Origin: Caulobacter sp. 602-2 | Lineage (GTDB): Bacteria; Pseudomonadota; Alphaproteobacteria; Caulobacterales; Caulobacteraceae | Direction of reading: 5' to 3' | Assembly (NCBI RefSeq): GCF_011043625.1 | Contig: NZ_JAAKGT010000006.1 | Span: 124,001-188,000, forward strand | DNA: 64,000 nt | Part shown: in pieces, positions 33,301-41,463 of the stretch | Layout: each line of letters starts with the position of its first letter | How positions within the stretch are numbered: position 1 is the stretch's first letter | Made by a program: the position numbers and the translations under genes | The notes under the pieces: generated by a model | The model's database searches: none | What the model was told of the DNA's origin: nothing | The model's input: only the letters and a program-made list of their open reading frames with translations

Positions 33301-35805
33301 ATGAGGAAATCGGACTTCGGCGGCGCGTCGCTGCGCGCCTTGGCCATGGCGAGCGCGCTCGCGGTCCTGACGCTGTCGGCCGCTCCGGCCAGCGCCGCCC
33401 CGCCGGCGGCCCAGACCGCCCCCGCGAGCGCGCCCAGCCTGCTGCCGGTCAAGACCGACGCCGCCAAGGGCGCGGTCGTGGTCACCCTGCCGGCGCCCGA
33501 CGCCGAGGGGATTTCCGGTCGCTTCCTCTATCAGCCCAGCCTCAGCGGGGGCCTGGGCGCCACGCCCGTGGGGCTGGACCGCGCCGCGACCGGCGACACC
33601 CAGGTGCTGGTCTTCCGCCGGGTGGGCAAGCGGGTGCTGGCCGAGTTCGAGAACTTCGGCTTCCGCGCCCTCGGCGGCACGGTCGAGGAGCAGCGGACGG
33701 TCCGCGACAGCTTCCCCGGCTCGGTGGTGTGGTCGGGCGAGGTGACGGGCGAGACGCCCGACGGCGGCTTCACCGTCGACCTGGCCGGCTTCCTGCTGCG
33801 CGACGCCTTCAACATCACCGGCGCCCTGAAGGACGCCAAGCAGGGCGGCTTCAAGGCCGCGCCGACGCTGAGCTATGTCGACCTTGGCCATGTCGGCCTG
33901 TTTCCCGACAACCTCGAGTTCGAGACCCGCCAGACCTTCACCGCCGACGATCCGGGCGGCGAGGTCTCGGGGATCGTCCCCGACGCCCGGGCGGTGACCT
34001 TCGGCGTCCACCACAGCTTCATCCGCCTGCCGGGGCCGGGCTTTACGCCGCGCGCCTTCGATCCGCGCACCGGCACCTCGGCCCAGGTGCTGTTCGCCGA
34101 CTATGCGGCGGGCCTCGACCAGCCGACGGTGCAGCGCCTGGTGCGCCGTTTCCGCCTGGAGAAGACCGATCCGACGGCGGCCAGGTCGCCGGTCAAGAAG
34201 CCGATCATCTTCTATGTCGACCGGGGCGCGCCCGAACCGGTGCGCGGCGCGCTGGTCGAGGGCGGGCGCTGGTGGAACCAGGCCTTCGAGGCGGCCGGCT
34301 ACGTCGACGCCTTCCGCGTCGAGCCGCTGCCCGAGGGCGCCGACCCGATGGACGCCCGCTACAACGTCGTCAACTGGATCCACCGCCAGACGCGGGGCTG
34401 GTCCACGGGCACGACCGTGGTCGACCCGCGCACCGGCGAGATCGTGCGCGGTGTGGTCCAGCTTGGCTCGCTGCGCATCCGCCAGGACCGGATGATCTTC
34501 GAGGGGCTGCTGGGCGCCGACAAGACGGGCAAGGGCGGTCCGGACGACCCGATCCAGATCTCGCTGAACCGCATCCGCCAGCTGTCGGCCCACGAGATCG
34601 GCCACGCCATCGGGCTGTCGCACAATTTCGCCGGCAGCGTGTACGGCCGCGCCTCGGTGATGGACTACCCCGCGCCGCTGGTGAAGATCGACGGCGACCG
34701 CCTCGACCTGTCGGACGCCTACGCCAAGGGCGTGGGGGCCTGGGACGCCTTCGCCATCGATTGGCTCTACTCGGAAGGCGCGCCTGGAAGCGACGAGGCC
34801 GCGCGCCTCGACAGGCTGGCCCGCGACGCCCAGGCCAAGGGCTATCGCTACGTCTCGGACGCTGACGCCCGCGGCGCGGCCTCGGCCCAGCCCTATGGCG
34901 CGCTGTGGGACAACGGCGCCGATCCGGTGATCGAGCTCGACAACGTCATGGCCGTGCGGCGCATCGCCCTGTCGCGTTTCGGGCTGAACAGCGTGCCGGC
35001 CGGTTCGCCCGCCGCCGACCTGCGCCGGGCGCTCGTGCCGATCTATCTGTTCCATCGCTATCAGGTGGAGGCCGCGGCGAAGTTCGTGGGCGGCGTCGAC
35101 TACGGCTACGCCGTCGTGGGCGATGGTCGCGAAGCCGCGCCCGCTACGCCGGCGGCCGACCAGCGTCGCGCCCTGGCGGCCCTGGTGCGCACGCTCGACC
35201 CGACGGCGCTGGACCTGCCCGATCCGCTGCTGTCGCTGCTGTCGTCGGGCATGTCGGGCTCGCGCGACAAGGCCTACGCCATCGAGATCTTCCCGACCTC
35301 GGGCGCGTCGGTATTTGACCTGCCGACGGCGGCCGAAACCGCCGCCGACCTTCCGCTGTCGCTGCTGCTGACGCCCGCGCGCCTGAACCGCCTGGTCGAG
35401 CAGAAGCGTCGCGATGCGGGCCAGCTGGACGTGACCGAGACCGTGGACGCCCTGCTGGCGGCCGTGGCGCCGGGCGGGCCCCAGGCCGACGGCCGCACGG
35501 GCGAGCTTCGTCGCCGCGTGCGGACGCGCCTGATCGGTGATCTTGTTTCCGTGCTCGACGACAAGACGCTGTCGCCCACCGCCGCCGCCCAGATCGACGC
35601 GGCCCTGCTGCGCTACGCCAAGACCCTGTCGGGCTGGAAGGGGCAGGGGGCCGAGGCCGATCAGGCGGGGCGCATCGCGCGCCTTCTGACCTCGGGCGAC
35701 CGCAAGGCGCTGGCCGCCCCGCGCAGCGGCGCGGTCGAAACCTTGCCCCCCGGCATGCCGATCGGCGGGGAGGACTGCTGGTTTTGCGCGCCTGGTTCGT
35801 CATGA
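33301..35805 (+). CDS. secreted zinc-dependent metalloprotease (DUF5117-type)
   Basis: 834 residues with a GGAGGGG ribosome site. Signal peptide about 1-32 (ends APASAA). The zinc motif HEIGHAIGLSHNF begins at residue 431 (HExxHxxGxxH, metzincin-like) followed by a VMDYPAP turn close to the Met-turn position. Flanking regions fit the large DUF5117/DUF4953 metalloproteases of proteobacteria and Bacteroidetes: YVDLGHVGLFPDN and GFTPRAFDPRTGTS upstream, and a C-terminal helical region. Acts outside the cytoplasm, substrate unknown. Two Cys lie in the final GGEDCWFCAPG, an unusual CxxC-like tail. Confidence 0.88.
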   Translation: MRKSDFGGASLRALAMASALAVLTLSAAPASAAPPAAQTAPASAPSLLPVKTDAAKGAVVVTLPAPDAEGISGRFLYQPSLSGGLGATPVGLDRAATGDTQVLVFRRVGKRVLAEFENFGFRALGGTVEEQRTVRDSFPGSVVWSGEVTGETPDGGFTVDLAGFLLRDAFNITGALKDAKQGGFKAAPTLSYVDLGHVGLFPDNLEFETRQTFTADDPGGEVSGIVPDARAVTFGVHHSFIRLPGPGFTPRAFDPRTGTSAQVLFADYAAGLDQPTVQRLVRRFRLEKTDPTAARSPVKKPIIFYVDRGAPEPVRGALVEGGRWWNQAFEAAGYVDAFRVEPLPEGADPMDARYNVVNWIHRQTRGWSTGTTVVDPRTGEIVRGVVQLGSLRIRQDRMIFEGLLGADKTGKGGPDDPIQISLNRIRQLSAHEIGHAIGLSHNFAGSVYGRASVMDYPAPLVKIDGDRLDLSDAYAKGVGAWDAFAIDWLYSEGAPGSDEAARLDRLARDAQAKGYRYVSDADARGAASAQPYGALWDNGADPVIELDNVMAVRRIALSRFGLNSVPAGSPAADLRRALVPIYLFHRYQVEAAAKFVGGVDYGYAVVGDGREAAPATPAADQRRALAALVRTLDPTALDLPDPLLSLLSSGMSGSRDKAYAIEIFPTSGASVFDLPTAAETAADLPLSLLLTPARLNRLVEQKRRDAGQLDVTETVDALLAAVAPGGPQADGRTGELRRRVRTRLIGDLVSVLDDKTLSPTAAAQIDAALLRYAKTLSGWKGQGAEADQAGRIARLLTSGDRKALAAPRSGAVETLPPGMPIGGEDCWFCAPGSS

Positions 35806-35853
35806 CGGATGGGCGCGTCTGAAAGCGCCCGTTCGAACGAGGAACGACCGCCC

Positions 35854-37623
35854 ATGAACCGCGCCCGCATCCTGCTCGGCGGCCTCTGCGCCGCCGCGCT
35901 CTCGACCTCCCTGGCGGCCGCCCAGCCGCTGGCGGTGGTCAACGCCGAGATCTTCGACGCTACGGGCGCGGCGCCATATCGCGGGACGCTGGTGGTCGAG
36001 AACGGCCGCATCCTGGCGGTGGGCCCTAAGGTGAAGGCGCCCAAGGGCGCGACCATCGTAGACGCCAAGGGCGAGGCGCTGATCCCGGGCCTGTTCGACG
36101 TGCACACCCACTGGACGCCCAATGGCGCGCCGGCGGTGATCCCGAAGATCGCCGACGCCTATGTGGCCTCGGGCGTGACGACGGTGAACGACTTCCACCA
36201 GCAGCCGGAAAGCTTCGCGCCGCGTCGGGCGTGGCTGGGGACCCTGACCGCGCCGCACGTCAATTTCGTCGCCCGCATCAGCACGCCGGGCGGCCACGGC
36301 GCGGACTGGGCCGACCAGGCCACCACCCGCTGGGTCGACACGCCGGAAGGCGCCCGCGCGGCCGTCGAGACGATCGCGGCCTACAAGCCGGACGCCATCA
36401 AGGCCTTTACCGACGGCTGGCGCTACGGCTCGGCGCCCGACAACACCAGCATGGACGCCTGGACCCTGAAGGCGCTGACCGAGACTGCCCACAAGCATGG
36501 CCTGAAGGTGCTGACCCACACCGTCACCGTCGAGCAGGGCAAGGTCGCGGCGACCAGCGGCGTCGACGTCATCGCCCACAGCCTGCAGGACGAACCGCTG
36601 GATGCGGAGACCATCGCCTCGATCAAGGCTTCGGGCCTGTTCTACGCCCCGACCCTGGCGGTCTACGAGCCGGTCAAGCCGGGCGCCAAGCCGCCGGCCG
36701 ATCCCGACAGCCCGCGCGCGCGCCAGAGCCGCCTGAAGTTCGGCTACGCCCTTTCCAACGCCAAGGCGCTGTACGACGCCGGCGTGCCGCTGGCCCTGGG
36801 GACCGACGCCGGCATGACCGGCACGCCGCATGGCTCGTCGACCCTTCGCGAGCTGGAGCTGCTGGTGAAGGCCGGCCTGACGCCGGCCCAGGCCCTGACC
36901 GTGGGCACGGCCGGCAGCGCCAAGGCGATGAACATGCTGGCCGATCGGGGCACGCTGGAGGCGGGCAAGCGGGCTGACTTCGTGCTGGTGGCCGGCAAGC
37001 CGTGGGAGACGATCTCCGACGCCCGCAAGGTCGAGCGCGTGTTCATCGACGGCAAGCCGTCCTTCGGCCCGGGCGCGAAGCGCTCGGCCGCCAACGACAA
37101 GCTGACGCCGCCGGCGGTGAAGGCGGGCGCGCTGATCGACGACTTCGAGCGCGCCGACGGCCGCACCAGCCTCGACACCCTGCGGCTGGACGATTTCGAC
37201 GGCGGTCGCGATCGCAGCCTGGAGGTCTCGCAGGTCATCGAGCGCGAAGGCGGCGGCAAGGTGCTGAGCGTCGGCGCGCGGATGGCGACCAAGGACGACG
37301 CCTCGGCCGGGATCCTGCTGCCCTTGACCCGCGGCTCGGTGGTTCCGGCCGACGCCAGCGCCTTCAAGGGGCTGAAGCTGTCCGTGCGCGGCGATGGCGG
37401 GGCCTATGTCGTCAGCCTGGTCGGCGCGGCTGGCCGCTGGACGGCCAAGGTCGACGCCGGTTCGCAATGGCGGACGATCGAACTGCCATTCTCGGCGTTC
37501 AAGCCGGCGGGCCGGGAGAAGGCGGCCTTCACGGGGACAGACCTGCTGCAGGTCGGAGTCGAGGGCGAACGCCCGGCCGGGGCCAAGCTGTGGTTCGAAC
37601 TGGACGACGTGACGTTCTACTGA
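35854..37623 (+). CDS. secreted amidohydrolase fused to a CIA30-like domain
   Basis: 589 residues from the ATG at 35854 with a GAGGAA ribosome site. A signal peptide (ends LAAAQP) precedes an imidazolonepropionase-like amidohydrolase (about 20-425) with LIPGLFDVHTHWTP (HxH metal ligands), HTVTVEQGK, VIAHSLQDEPLD and LALGTDAGM. The last ~155 residues (from LIDDFERADGRTSLD) match the beta-sandwich CIA30 fold, first known from a complex I assembly factor but in bacteria a putative carbohydrate-binding-like module. Likely hydrolyses a cyclic amide or dipeptide in the periplasm. It starts 48 bases after the metalloprotease gene; the two may be co-transcribed. Confidence 0.88.
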   Translation: MNRARILLGGLCAAALSTSLAAAQPLAVVNAEIFDATGAAPYRGTLVVENGRILAVGPKVKAPKGATIVDAKGEALIPGLFDVHTHWTPNGAPAVIPKIADAYVASGVTTVNDFHQQPESFAPRRAWLGTLTAPHVNFVARISTPGGHGADWADQATTRWVDTPEGARAAVETIAAYKPDAIKAFTDGWRYGSAPDNTSMDAWTLKALTETAHKHGLKVLTHTVTVEQGKVAATSGVDVIAHSLQDEPLDAETIASIKASGLFYAPTLAVYEPVKPGAKPPADPDSPRARQSRLKFGYALSNAKALYDAGVPLALGTDAGMTGTPHGSSTLRELELLVKAGLTPAQALTVGTAGSAKAMNMLADRGTLEAGKRADFVLVAGKPWETISDARKVERVFIDGKPSFGPGAKRSAANDKLTPPAVKAGALIDDFERADGRTSLDTLRLDDFDGGRDRSLEVSQVIEREGGGKVLSVGARMATKDDASAGILLPLTRGSVVPADASAFKGLKLSVRGDGGAYVVSLVGAAGRWTAKVDAGSQWRTIELPFSAFKPAGREKAAFTGTDLLQVGVEGERPAGAKLWFELDDVTFY

Positions 37624-37693
37624 GCCGGGGACGGGCGCGGCGGTTTGACGCGGCGGGCGCTGGAAGGCTAATGCCAACAAGCGTTTGGCGGGC

Positions 37694-37716
37694 GACGGGG
37701 ATGACGAATCCCCGTC
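37694..37716 (+). terminator. hairpin, likely terminator of the amidohydrolase gene
   Basis: Nine-pair stem GACGGGGAT/ATCCCCGTC around GACGA, about 70 bases after the stop. The T tract after it is poor (ATTACC), so it may need Rho or be a repeat remnant. Confidence 0.55.
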
Positions 37717-37803
37717 ATTACCGCGATTTAAGTGGTCTAGCGTCGGTGCGCGGCTCAAACCGTTACCAAGCAAGGTCGCTTATCGACCGAACGGAGACCG
37801 CCG

Positions 37804-38670
37804 ATGGCCCGCATGGGCATGACACTCGCCGCCGCCCTGGTCATGGGTCTGACGACCCTGGCCGGCCAGGCCCAGGCCAAGGCCTCGATCGAGGACAAGG
37901 ACGTGGCGCGCCTGGTGTCGCTGGGCGGGGTGTGCGTCAGCTGCGATCTGGCCGGCCGCAAGATGACCGGCGCCAAGTTCACCGGCGCCAACTTCGCCAG
38001 GGCCAACCTGATCGGCGCCGACCTGCGCGGCGCGGTGTTCTTCGGTTCGAACTTCGAGGCCGCCGACCTGACCCGCGCCGACCTGCGCGGCGCCGAGATG
38101 CGGGCCGCCAATTTCGAGAAGGCCAACTTCAACGGCGCCCGCCTGTCGGGCGTGGAGTCGGCCGGGGCCAACTTCCAGAACGCCAACCTGTCGCGGGCCG
38201 ACATGACATCGTCGGAGATGCACGGGGTCAATTTCGAGGCCGCGACCCTGATCGACGCCCGGCTGGCCAATTCCGAACTGAACGGCTCCAACCTGTCGTC
38301 GGTGAACGCGCGCGGCGCCGATTTCTCGAACGCCGAGATCAACGGCTCCAATCTCAGCGGCGGCCGCTTCGATCGCGCCCAGTTCCGCAACGCCTCGCTG
38401 ACGGCCTCGCATCTACGGGGCGGCAGCTTCGCCGGCGCCGACTTCAAGGGCGCGGACTTGTCGGGCGTGCGCCTGCAGGGCGTGGACCTGAGCGGGGCCC
38501 GCGGCCTGACCCAGGACCAGCTGGACGACGCCTGCGGCGAGGCCCGCCTGCCGCCGGGGCTGTCGCTGAAGACCTGCGGGAATCGGATGAAGCGCATCAC
38601 CGTCATTCGCGGCATGCCCGCACCGCCGACGCCGCCCGCGCCTCCGGCCCCGCCCGCGCCCCGGCGCTGA
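37804..38670 (+). CDS. exported pentapeptide-repeat protein
   Basis: 288 residues. Signal peptide (about 1-25, GLTTLAGQAQA) then about 40 residues with a C-V-S-C pair (GGVCVSCDL), then roughly 30 tandem pentapeptides of the A(D/N)LXX type (for instance ANFARANLIGADLRGAVF) from about 55 to 235, which fold as a right-handed beta-helix. A last Cys-containing segment and a Pro-rich tail (PPAPPAPP) end the protein. Function of such periplasmic pentapeptide proteins is unknown; they are not DNA gyrase-protecting by location. A GGAG ribosome site precedes the ATG. Confidence 0.88.
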   Translation: MARMGMTLAAALVMGLTTLAGQAQAKASIEDKDVARLVSLGGVCVSCDLAGRKMTGAKFTGANFARANLIGADLRGAVFFGSNFEAADLTRADLRGAEMRAANFEKANFNGARLSGVESAGANFQNANLSRADMTSSEMHGVNFEAATLIDARLANSELNGSNLSSVNARGADFSNAEINGSNLSGGRFDRAQFRNASLTASHLRGGSFAGADFKGADLSGVRLQGVDLSGARGLTQDQLDDACGEARLPPGLSLKTCGNRMKRITVIRGMPAPPTPPAPPAPPAPRR

Positions 38671-38700
38671 GTTCGCCTCTGAGGGGTCTTTCTCGCCTGC

Positions 38701-38725
38701 GGAACGTGCGGGCGAGACAGGCGTT
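38701..38725 (+). promoter_or_regulatory. EcfG/SigT-type (general stress) promoter for the MarR gene
   Basis: GGAAC at 38701-38705, exactly 16 bases, CGTT at 38722-38725. Transcription would start near 38733, about 90 bases before the MarR ATG. The -35 element falls inside a 9-pair hairpin (38692-38716) following the pentapeptide gene. Confidence 0.7.
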
Positions 38726-38821
38726 TCGCGACATGGTGAACGCCAGGGGAGCTAGGGACCTCGTGGCGATTGCGCGACAGCAGAGGTTGTGAGATCAAGA
38801 CGCACGGCGCGGGGGGACACC

Positions 38822-39334
38822 ATGCCTGAGCATGACTTGAGGGAGGGGCAATCCATGCCCCTGCCCAGCTATTTGAGCTATTTGATGTATCAGACCGAGC
38901 AGCATCGGCGCGCCTTGGCGGCCGATCATGTTGCGCGTCACGGTCTGTCGTTCCCGAAGTGGGTGGCGATGCTGTCGCTGGCCCGGTTCGGCGAGTGTTC
39001 GATGACGCGGCTGGCCAAGCTTTCGGCGGCCGATCGCACGACCCTGACCCGGTCGATCGACGGCCTGATCCGTGACGGCCTTGTCGAGCGCGGCGGGGCG
39101 CCGAACGATCGCCGCAAGGTGGTCGTGCGCCTGACCGAAGGCGGGGCGGCGCTGCTGCAGCGGATCCGCGACGAGCTGGCCCCGCTGCACCAGGAAGCCT
39201 GTTCGGAACTGAGCGCCGACGAGCAGTCGGCTCTGGCCTTCTATCTGAAGAAGATGCTGGGCGGCCTCATCCCTGAGCCCGACTGGAAGGACGAGATCCT
39301 GTCGTTTGGTCCACCGATTCCGCGGCTGGTCTGA
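38822..39334 (+). CDS. MarR-family transcription regulator
   Basis: 170 residues from ATG 38822 (GTG 38789 and ATG 38855 are alternatives; each has a purine-rich leader). The winged-helix core is typical: FPKWVAMLSLARFGECSMTRLAKLSAADRTTLTRSIDGLIRDGLVERGG followed by the wing NDRRKVVVRLTEGG (consensus DRR..V.LT). Dimerising helices flank it. Such proteins usually repress genes for efflux or stress and release DNA on binding aromatic ligands. The stress-sigma promoter upstream suggests induction in stationary phase or osmotic/oxidative stress. Target genes are not evident. Confidence 0.9.
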   Translation: MPEHDLREGQSMPLPSYLSYLMYQTEQHRRALAADHVARHGLSFPKWVAMLSLARFGECSMTRLAKLSAADRTTLTRSIDGLIRDGLVERGGAPNDRRKVVVRLTEGGAALLQRIRDELAPLHQEACSELSADEQSALAFYLKKMLGGLIPEPDWKDEILSFGPPIPRLV

Positions 39335-39433
39335 AGGCCCTTCGACGCCCTGGGCGCAATCTGCGGTTAGCGTGTTGCGCCTTAGGGTGGATTTCGCGGG
39401 CCGCTAGGGGTCTGCGCGAGGGGGCTTCATCTC

Positions 39434-39697
39434 ATGACTGTCGAACAGGTCGCCGAACACATCAGCGAAATGACCACCTATTCCGTCTCGGCCGGCGGCC
39501 AGAGCTATCCGATGATGGCCTGGAGCGCCATGGTCGAGCACGGCGGCCAGGGCTCGGCCGACATCGTCGTGGCCAACGTCGCCGGGACCATCGTGGGGGA
39601 CCAGCTCACCTGGCTGGATCAGCAGCAGGTCTTTCTCGTTCAGGAACAGGCTGACGGCGCCCGCGTGGGCGTTGGCGTCAATCCGGCCGCCGTCTGA
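39434..39697 (+). CDS. small hypothetical protein
   Basis: 87 residues, family not recognised. Begins MTVEQVAEHISEMTTY with no signal peptide; the rest is a hydrophilic beta-rich chain with Gly/Val/Gln (VANVAGTIVGDQLTWLDQQQVFLVQEQ). Normal codon use and a clear ATG about 100 bases from the MarR stop support a real gene. Converges with arfB with 14 bases between stops. Confidence 0.7.
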   Translation: MTVEQVAEHISEMTTYSVSAGGQSYPMMAWSAMVEHGGQGSADIVVANVAGTIVGDQLTWLDQQQVFLVQEQADGARVGVGVNPAAV

Positions 39698-39711
39698 GAA
39701 CTACGGCGCGG

Positions 39712-40134
39712 TCAGTCGTCGTGACGGACGCGGCCGCGCATCGACTTCACCCCTGACCGCTTCGACTTGGTCTCCAGCCGCTTGAGCTTGCTGGAATAGG
39801 TCGGCTTGGTCGGGCGGCGGGGCTTGGGCTTCTCCGTGGCCCGGCGGATCAGCTCGACCAGTCGCTCGCGGGCGTCCTGGCGGTTCAGTTCCTGCGAACG
39901 GTGACCCTGGGAGAACAGCACCAGCACGCCCTCCTGGGTCATGCGGCTGCCGCCCAGGGCCGTCAGCCGGGCCTTGATGTCGTCGGTCAGCGACGGCGAA
40001 TTCGTCACGTCGAAGCGCAGCTCGATGGCCGTCGAGGTCTTGTTGACGTGCTGGCCGCCGGGGCCCGAGGCGCGGGCGGCCTTCTCGACCAGTTCGTCCT
40101 CGTCGATGCGCAGCCAGGAGGTGATCTCGATCAT
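39712..40134 (-). CDS. arfB: ArfB (YaeJ), alternative ribosome-rescue peptidyl-tRNA hydrolase
   Basis: 140 residues. Contains the release-factor catalytic loop SGPGGQHVNKTSTAIELRF (GGQ) near residue 25 and a basic C-terminal tail (KPKPRRPTKPTYSSKLKRLE) that enters the empty mRNA channel of stalled ribosomes. Rescues ribosomes on non-stop mRNAs without tmRNA. Its ATG overlaps the stop of the YaiI gene by four bases, so the two are co-translated. Confidence 0.94.
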   Translation of the reverse strand: MIEITSWLRIDEDELVEKAARASGPGGQHVNKTSTAIELRFDVTNSPSLTDDIKARLTALGGSRMTQEGVLVLFSQGHRSQELNRQDARERLVELIRRATEKPKPRRPTKPTYSSKLKRLETKSKRSGVKSMRGRVRHDD

Positions 40135-40589
40135 CGCGGGACCACGCGGCGGGCCTTGACCACGGCCTGGTCGAGCGCCTGCAGGAACTTGCTGCGGTCT
40201 TGGGGGCCGAAGGCCTTGGGGCCGCTCGTGACCTCGCCCATCGAGCGCAGGTGCTCGCCGATCGAGCGCGAGGCCAGGGCCGAGCCGATCATGTCGTTGG
40301 TGAACACCCGGCCGTTGGGCGCGATCGCCTGGCCGCCGGCCTTCAGCACGCGGTCGGCAAGCGGGATGTCGTTGGTCACCACCACGTCGCCCGGACCGGC
40401 GCGCTCGGCGATCCAGTCGTCGGCGACGTCGGGGCCGGCGTCGACCACGATCTGTTCGATGGCCGGGGTGGCGGGTACGCGAATCCAGCTGTTGGAGACG
40501 ACATAGGTCTTCAGGCCGTTGCGGGCCGCGACCTTGTAGGTCTCGTCCTTCACGGGGCAGGCGTCCGCGTCGATGTAGATCGTCGTCAT
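40131..40589 (-). CDS. YaiI/YqxD family (UPF0178) PIN-like protein
   Basis: 152 residues. Matches UPF0178: MTTIYIDADACPVKDE at the N-terminus with acidic residues of a NYN/PIN-like fold, GPDVADDWIAERAGPGDVVVTNDIPLA in the middle, and GRVFTNDMIG after. Function not established; the acidic centre suggests an RNase-like activity. Coupled to arfB. Confidence 0.9.
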   Translation of the reverse strand: MTTIYIDADACPVKDETYKVAARNGLKTYVVSNSWIRVPATPAIEQIVVDAGPDVADDWIAERAGPGDVVVTNDIPLADRVLKAGGQAIAPNGRVFTNDMIGSALASRSIGEHLRSMGEVTSGPKAFGPQDRSKFLQALDQAVVKARRVVPR

Positions 40590-40607
40590 CCGCGGCCTAT
40601 AGCACTC

Positions 40608-41006
40608 TCAGGCGAGCGCGAGCAGGGCGGGGATCACTTCGTCCGTCAGCAGCGGCGCCAGCGGCATGCCGGCGGGCGGGGCGGCGGGATCGATCCAGGC
40701 CAGTTCCTCGATCTCGGCCCGCGCGGCGATCGCGCCCTCGACCATGGCCAGATAGGTCGCCGACTGCACCATGAACCCAGCCTCGTTGGCGGCCGGGGCG
40801 GAGAAGCGGCCCAGCAGGCTGGCGTCCACCAGCCGGCAGCCCAGCTCTTCGTCCAGTTCGCGGGCCAGGACGGTCAGGTCGTCCTCGCCCTCATCGCGCT
40901 TGCCGCCCGGCTTCATGAAGATCGCCGTGCCGCGCTTGCGCACCAGCAGCATGCGACCGGCCTCGTCGCGGATGACGGCGGTGACGATGTCGAGAACCTT
41001 GGTCAT
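40608..41006 (-). CDS. Nudix hydrolase
   Basis: 132 residues. The Nudix box is complete: G-x5-E-x7-RELDEELG, seen as GGKRDEGEDDLTVLARELDE then ELGC. The rest is the short alpha/beta Nudix fold (MTKVLDIVTAVIRDEAGRML; ELAWIDPAAPP). It hydrolyses a nucleoside diphosphate linked to some moiety; substrate unknown. 18 bases upstream of the YaiI start, same strand, so possibly one operon (Nudix-YaiI-arfB). Confidence 0.9.
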   Translation of the reverse strand: MTKVLDIVTAVIRDEAGRMLLVRKRGTAIFMKPGGKRDEGEDDLTVLARELDEELGCRLVDASLLGRFSAPAANEAGFMVQSATYLAMVEGAIAARAEIEELAWIDPAAPPAGMPLAPLLTDEVIPALLALA

Positions 41007-41034
41007 GCCCGCCAGCCTAGCGGATTCGACGCCG

Positions 41035-41457
41035 TCAGGGCTCTACCTGGCCGGCGTCGTCGCGCTTGTCCTGCACGAACCAGCGAAGGTCTTGGGCGCC
41101 CAGCGCCTGCAGCTGCCTGTGCAGCGCCTCGTCGAGGCGTCGCATGGTTTCCAATTCGGTCTCGCGCGCCTTTCTGAAGAAGGCGGGATGCGGCAGTTGG
41201 ACATGCAGCTCCCAGATCTCGTTCGAGCTTTGGCCTTTGGCGCTGACGCCGACGCTAAACTCGGCGTCGCCGAGCGCGACCGAGAAGATCGAAAGCTCCT
41301 CATCGCCGAACGGCGCATCCGGCTTGGCGCCTGGCAGGTCGAGGTCGCGGTGCAGAGCTGCCGCGAAGTCTCGGACCGACCGGCCGTGCGCCTTGGGAGC
41401 AGCGGCGGGGTCTTCGAAATGGAACGTCGCGAAATGATTGACCCCGATGCCCCCCAT
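41035..41457 (-). CDS. hypothetical cytoplasmic protein
   Basis: 140 residues, family not recognised. No signal or membrane segment; mixed alpha/beta with many acidic and His residues. It begins six bases after the hemB stop (same strand) and probably travels on the hemB transcript. Segments such as VSAKGQSSNEIWELHVQLPHP suggest a beta-sheet core; the C-terminus is helical (ETELETMRRLDEALHRQLQ). Confidence 0.72.
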   Translation of the reverse strand: MGGIGVNHFATFHFEDPAAAPKAHGRSVRDFAAALHRDLDLPGAKPDAPFGDEELSIFSVALGDAEFSVGVSAKGQSSNEIWELHVQLPHPAFFRKARETELETMRRLDEALHRQLQALGAQDLRWFVQDKRDDAGQVEP

Positions 41458-41463
41458 GGCCGC

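Noticed and set aside
33070..35055. 661-codon minus-strand frame opposite the metalloprotease
   Set aside because: The metalloprotease has a signal peptide, HExxHxxGxxH and a ribosome site; the antisense frame has none of these.
35800..37773. 657-codon minus-strand frame opposite the amidohydrolase
   Set aside because: Shadow frame; amidohydrolase motifs and codon periodicity favour the plus strand.
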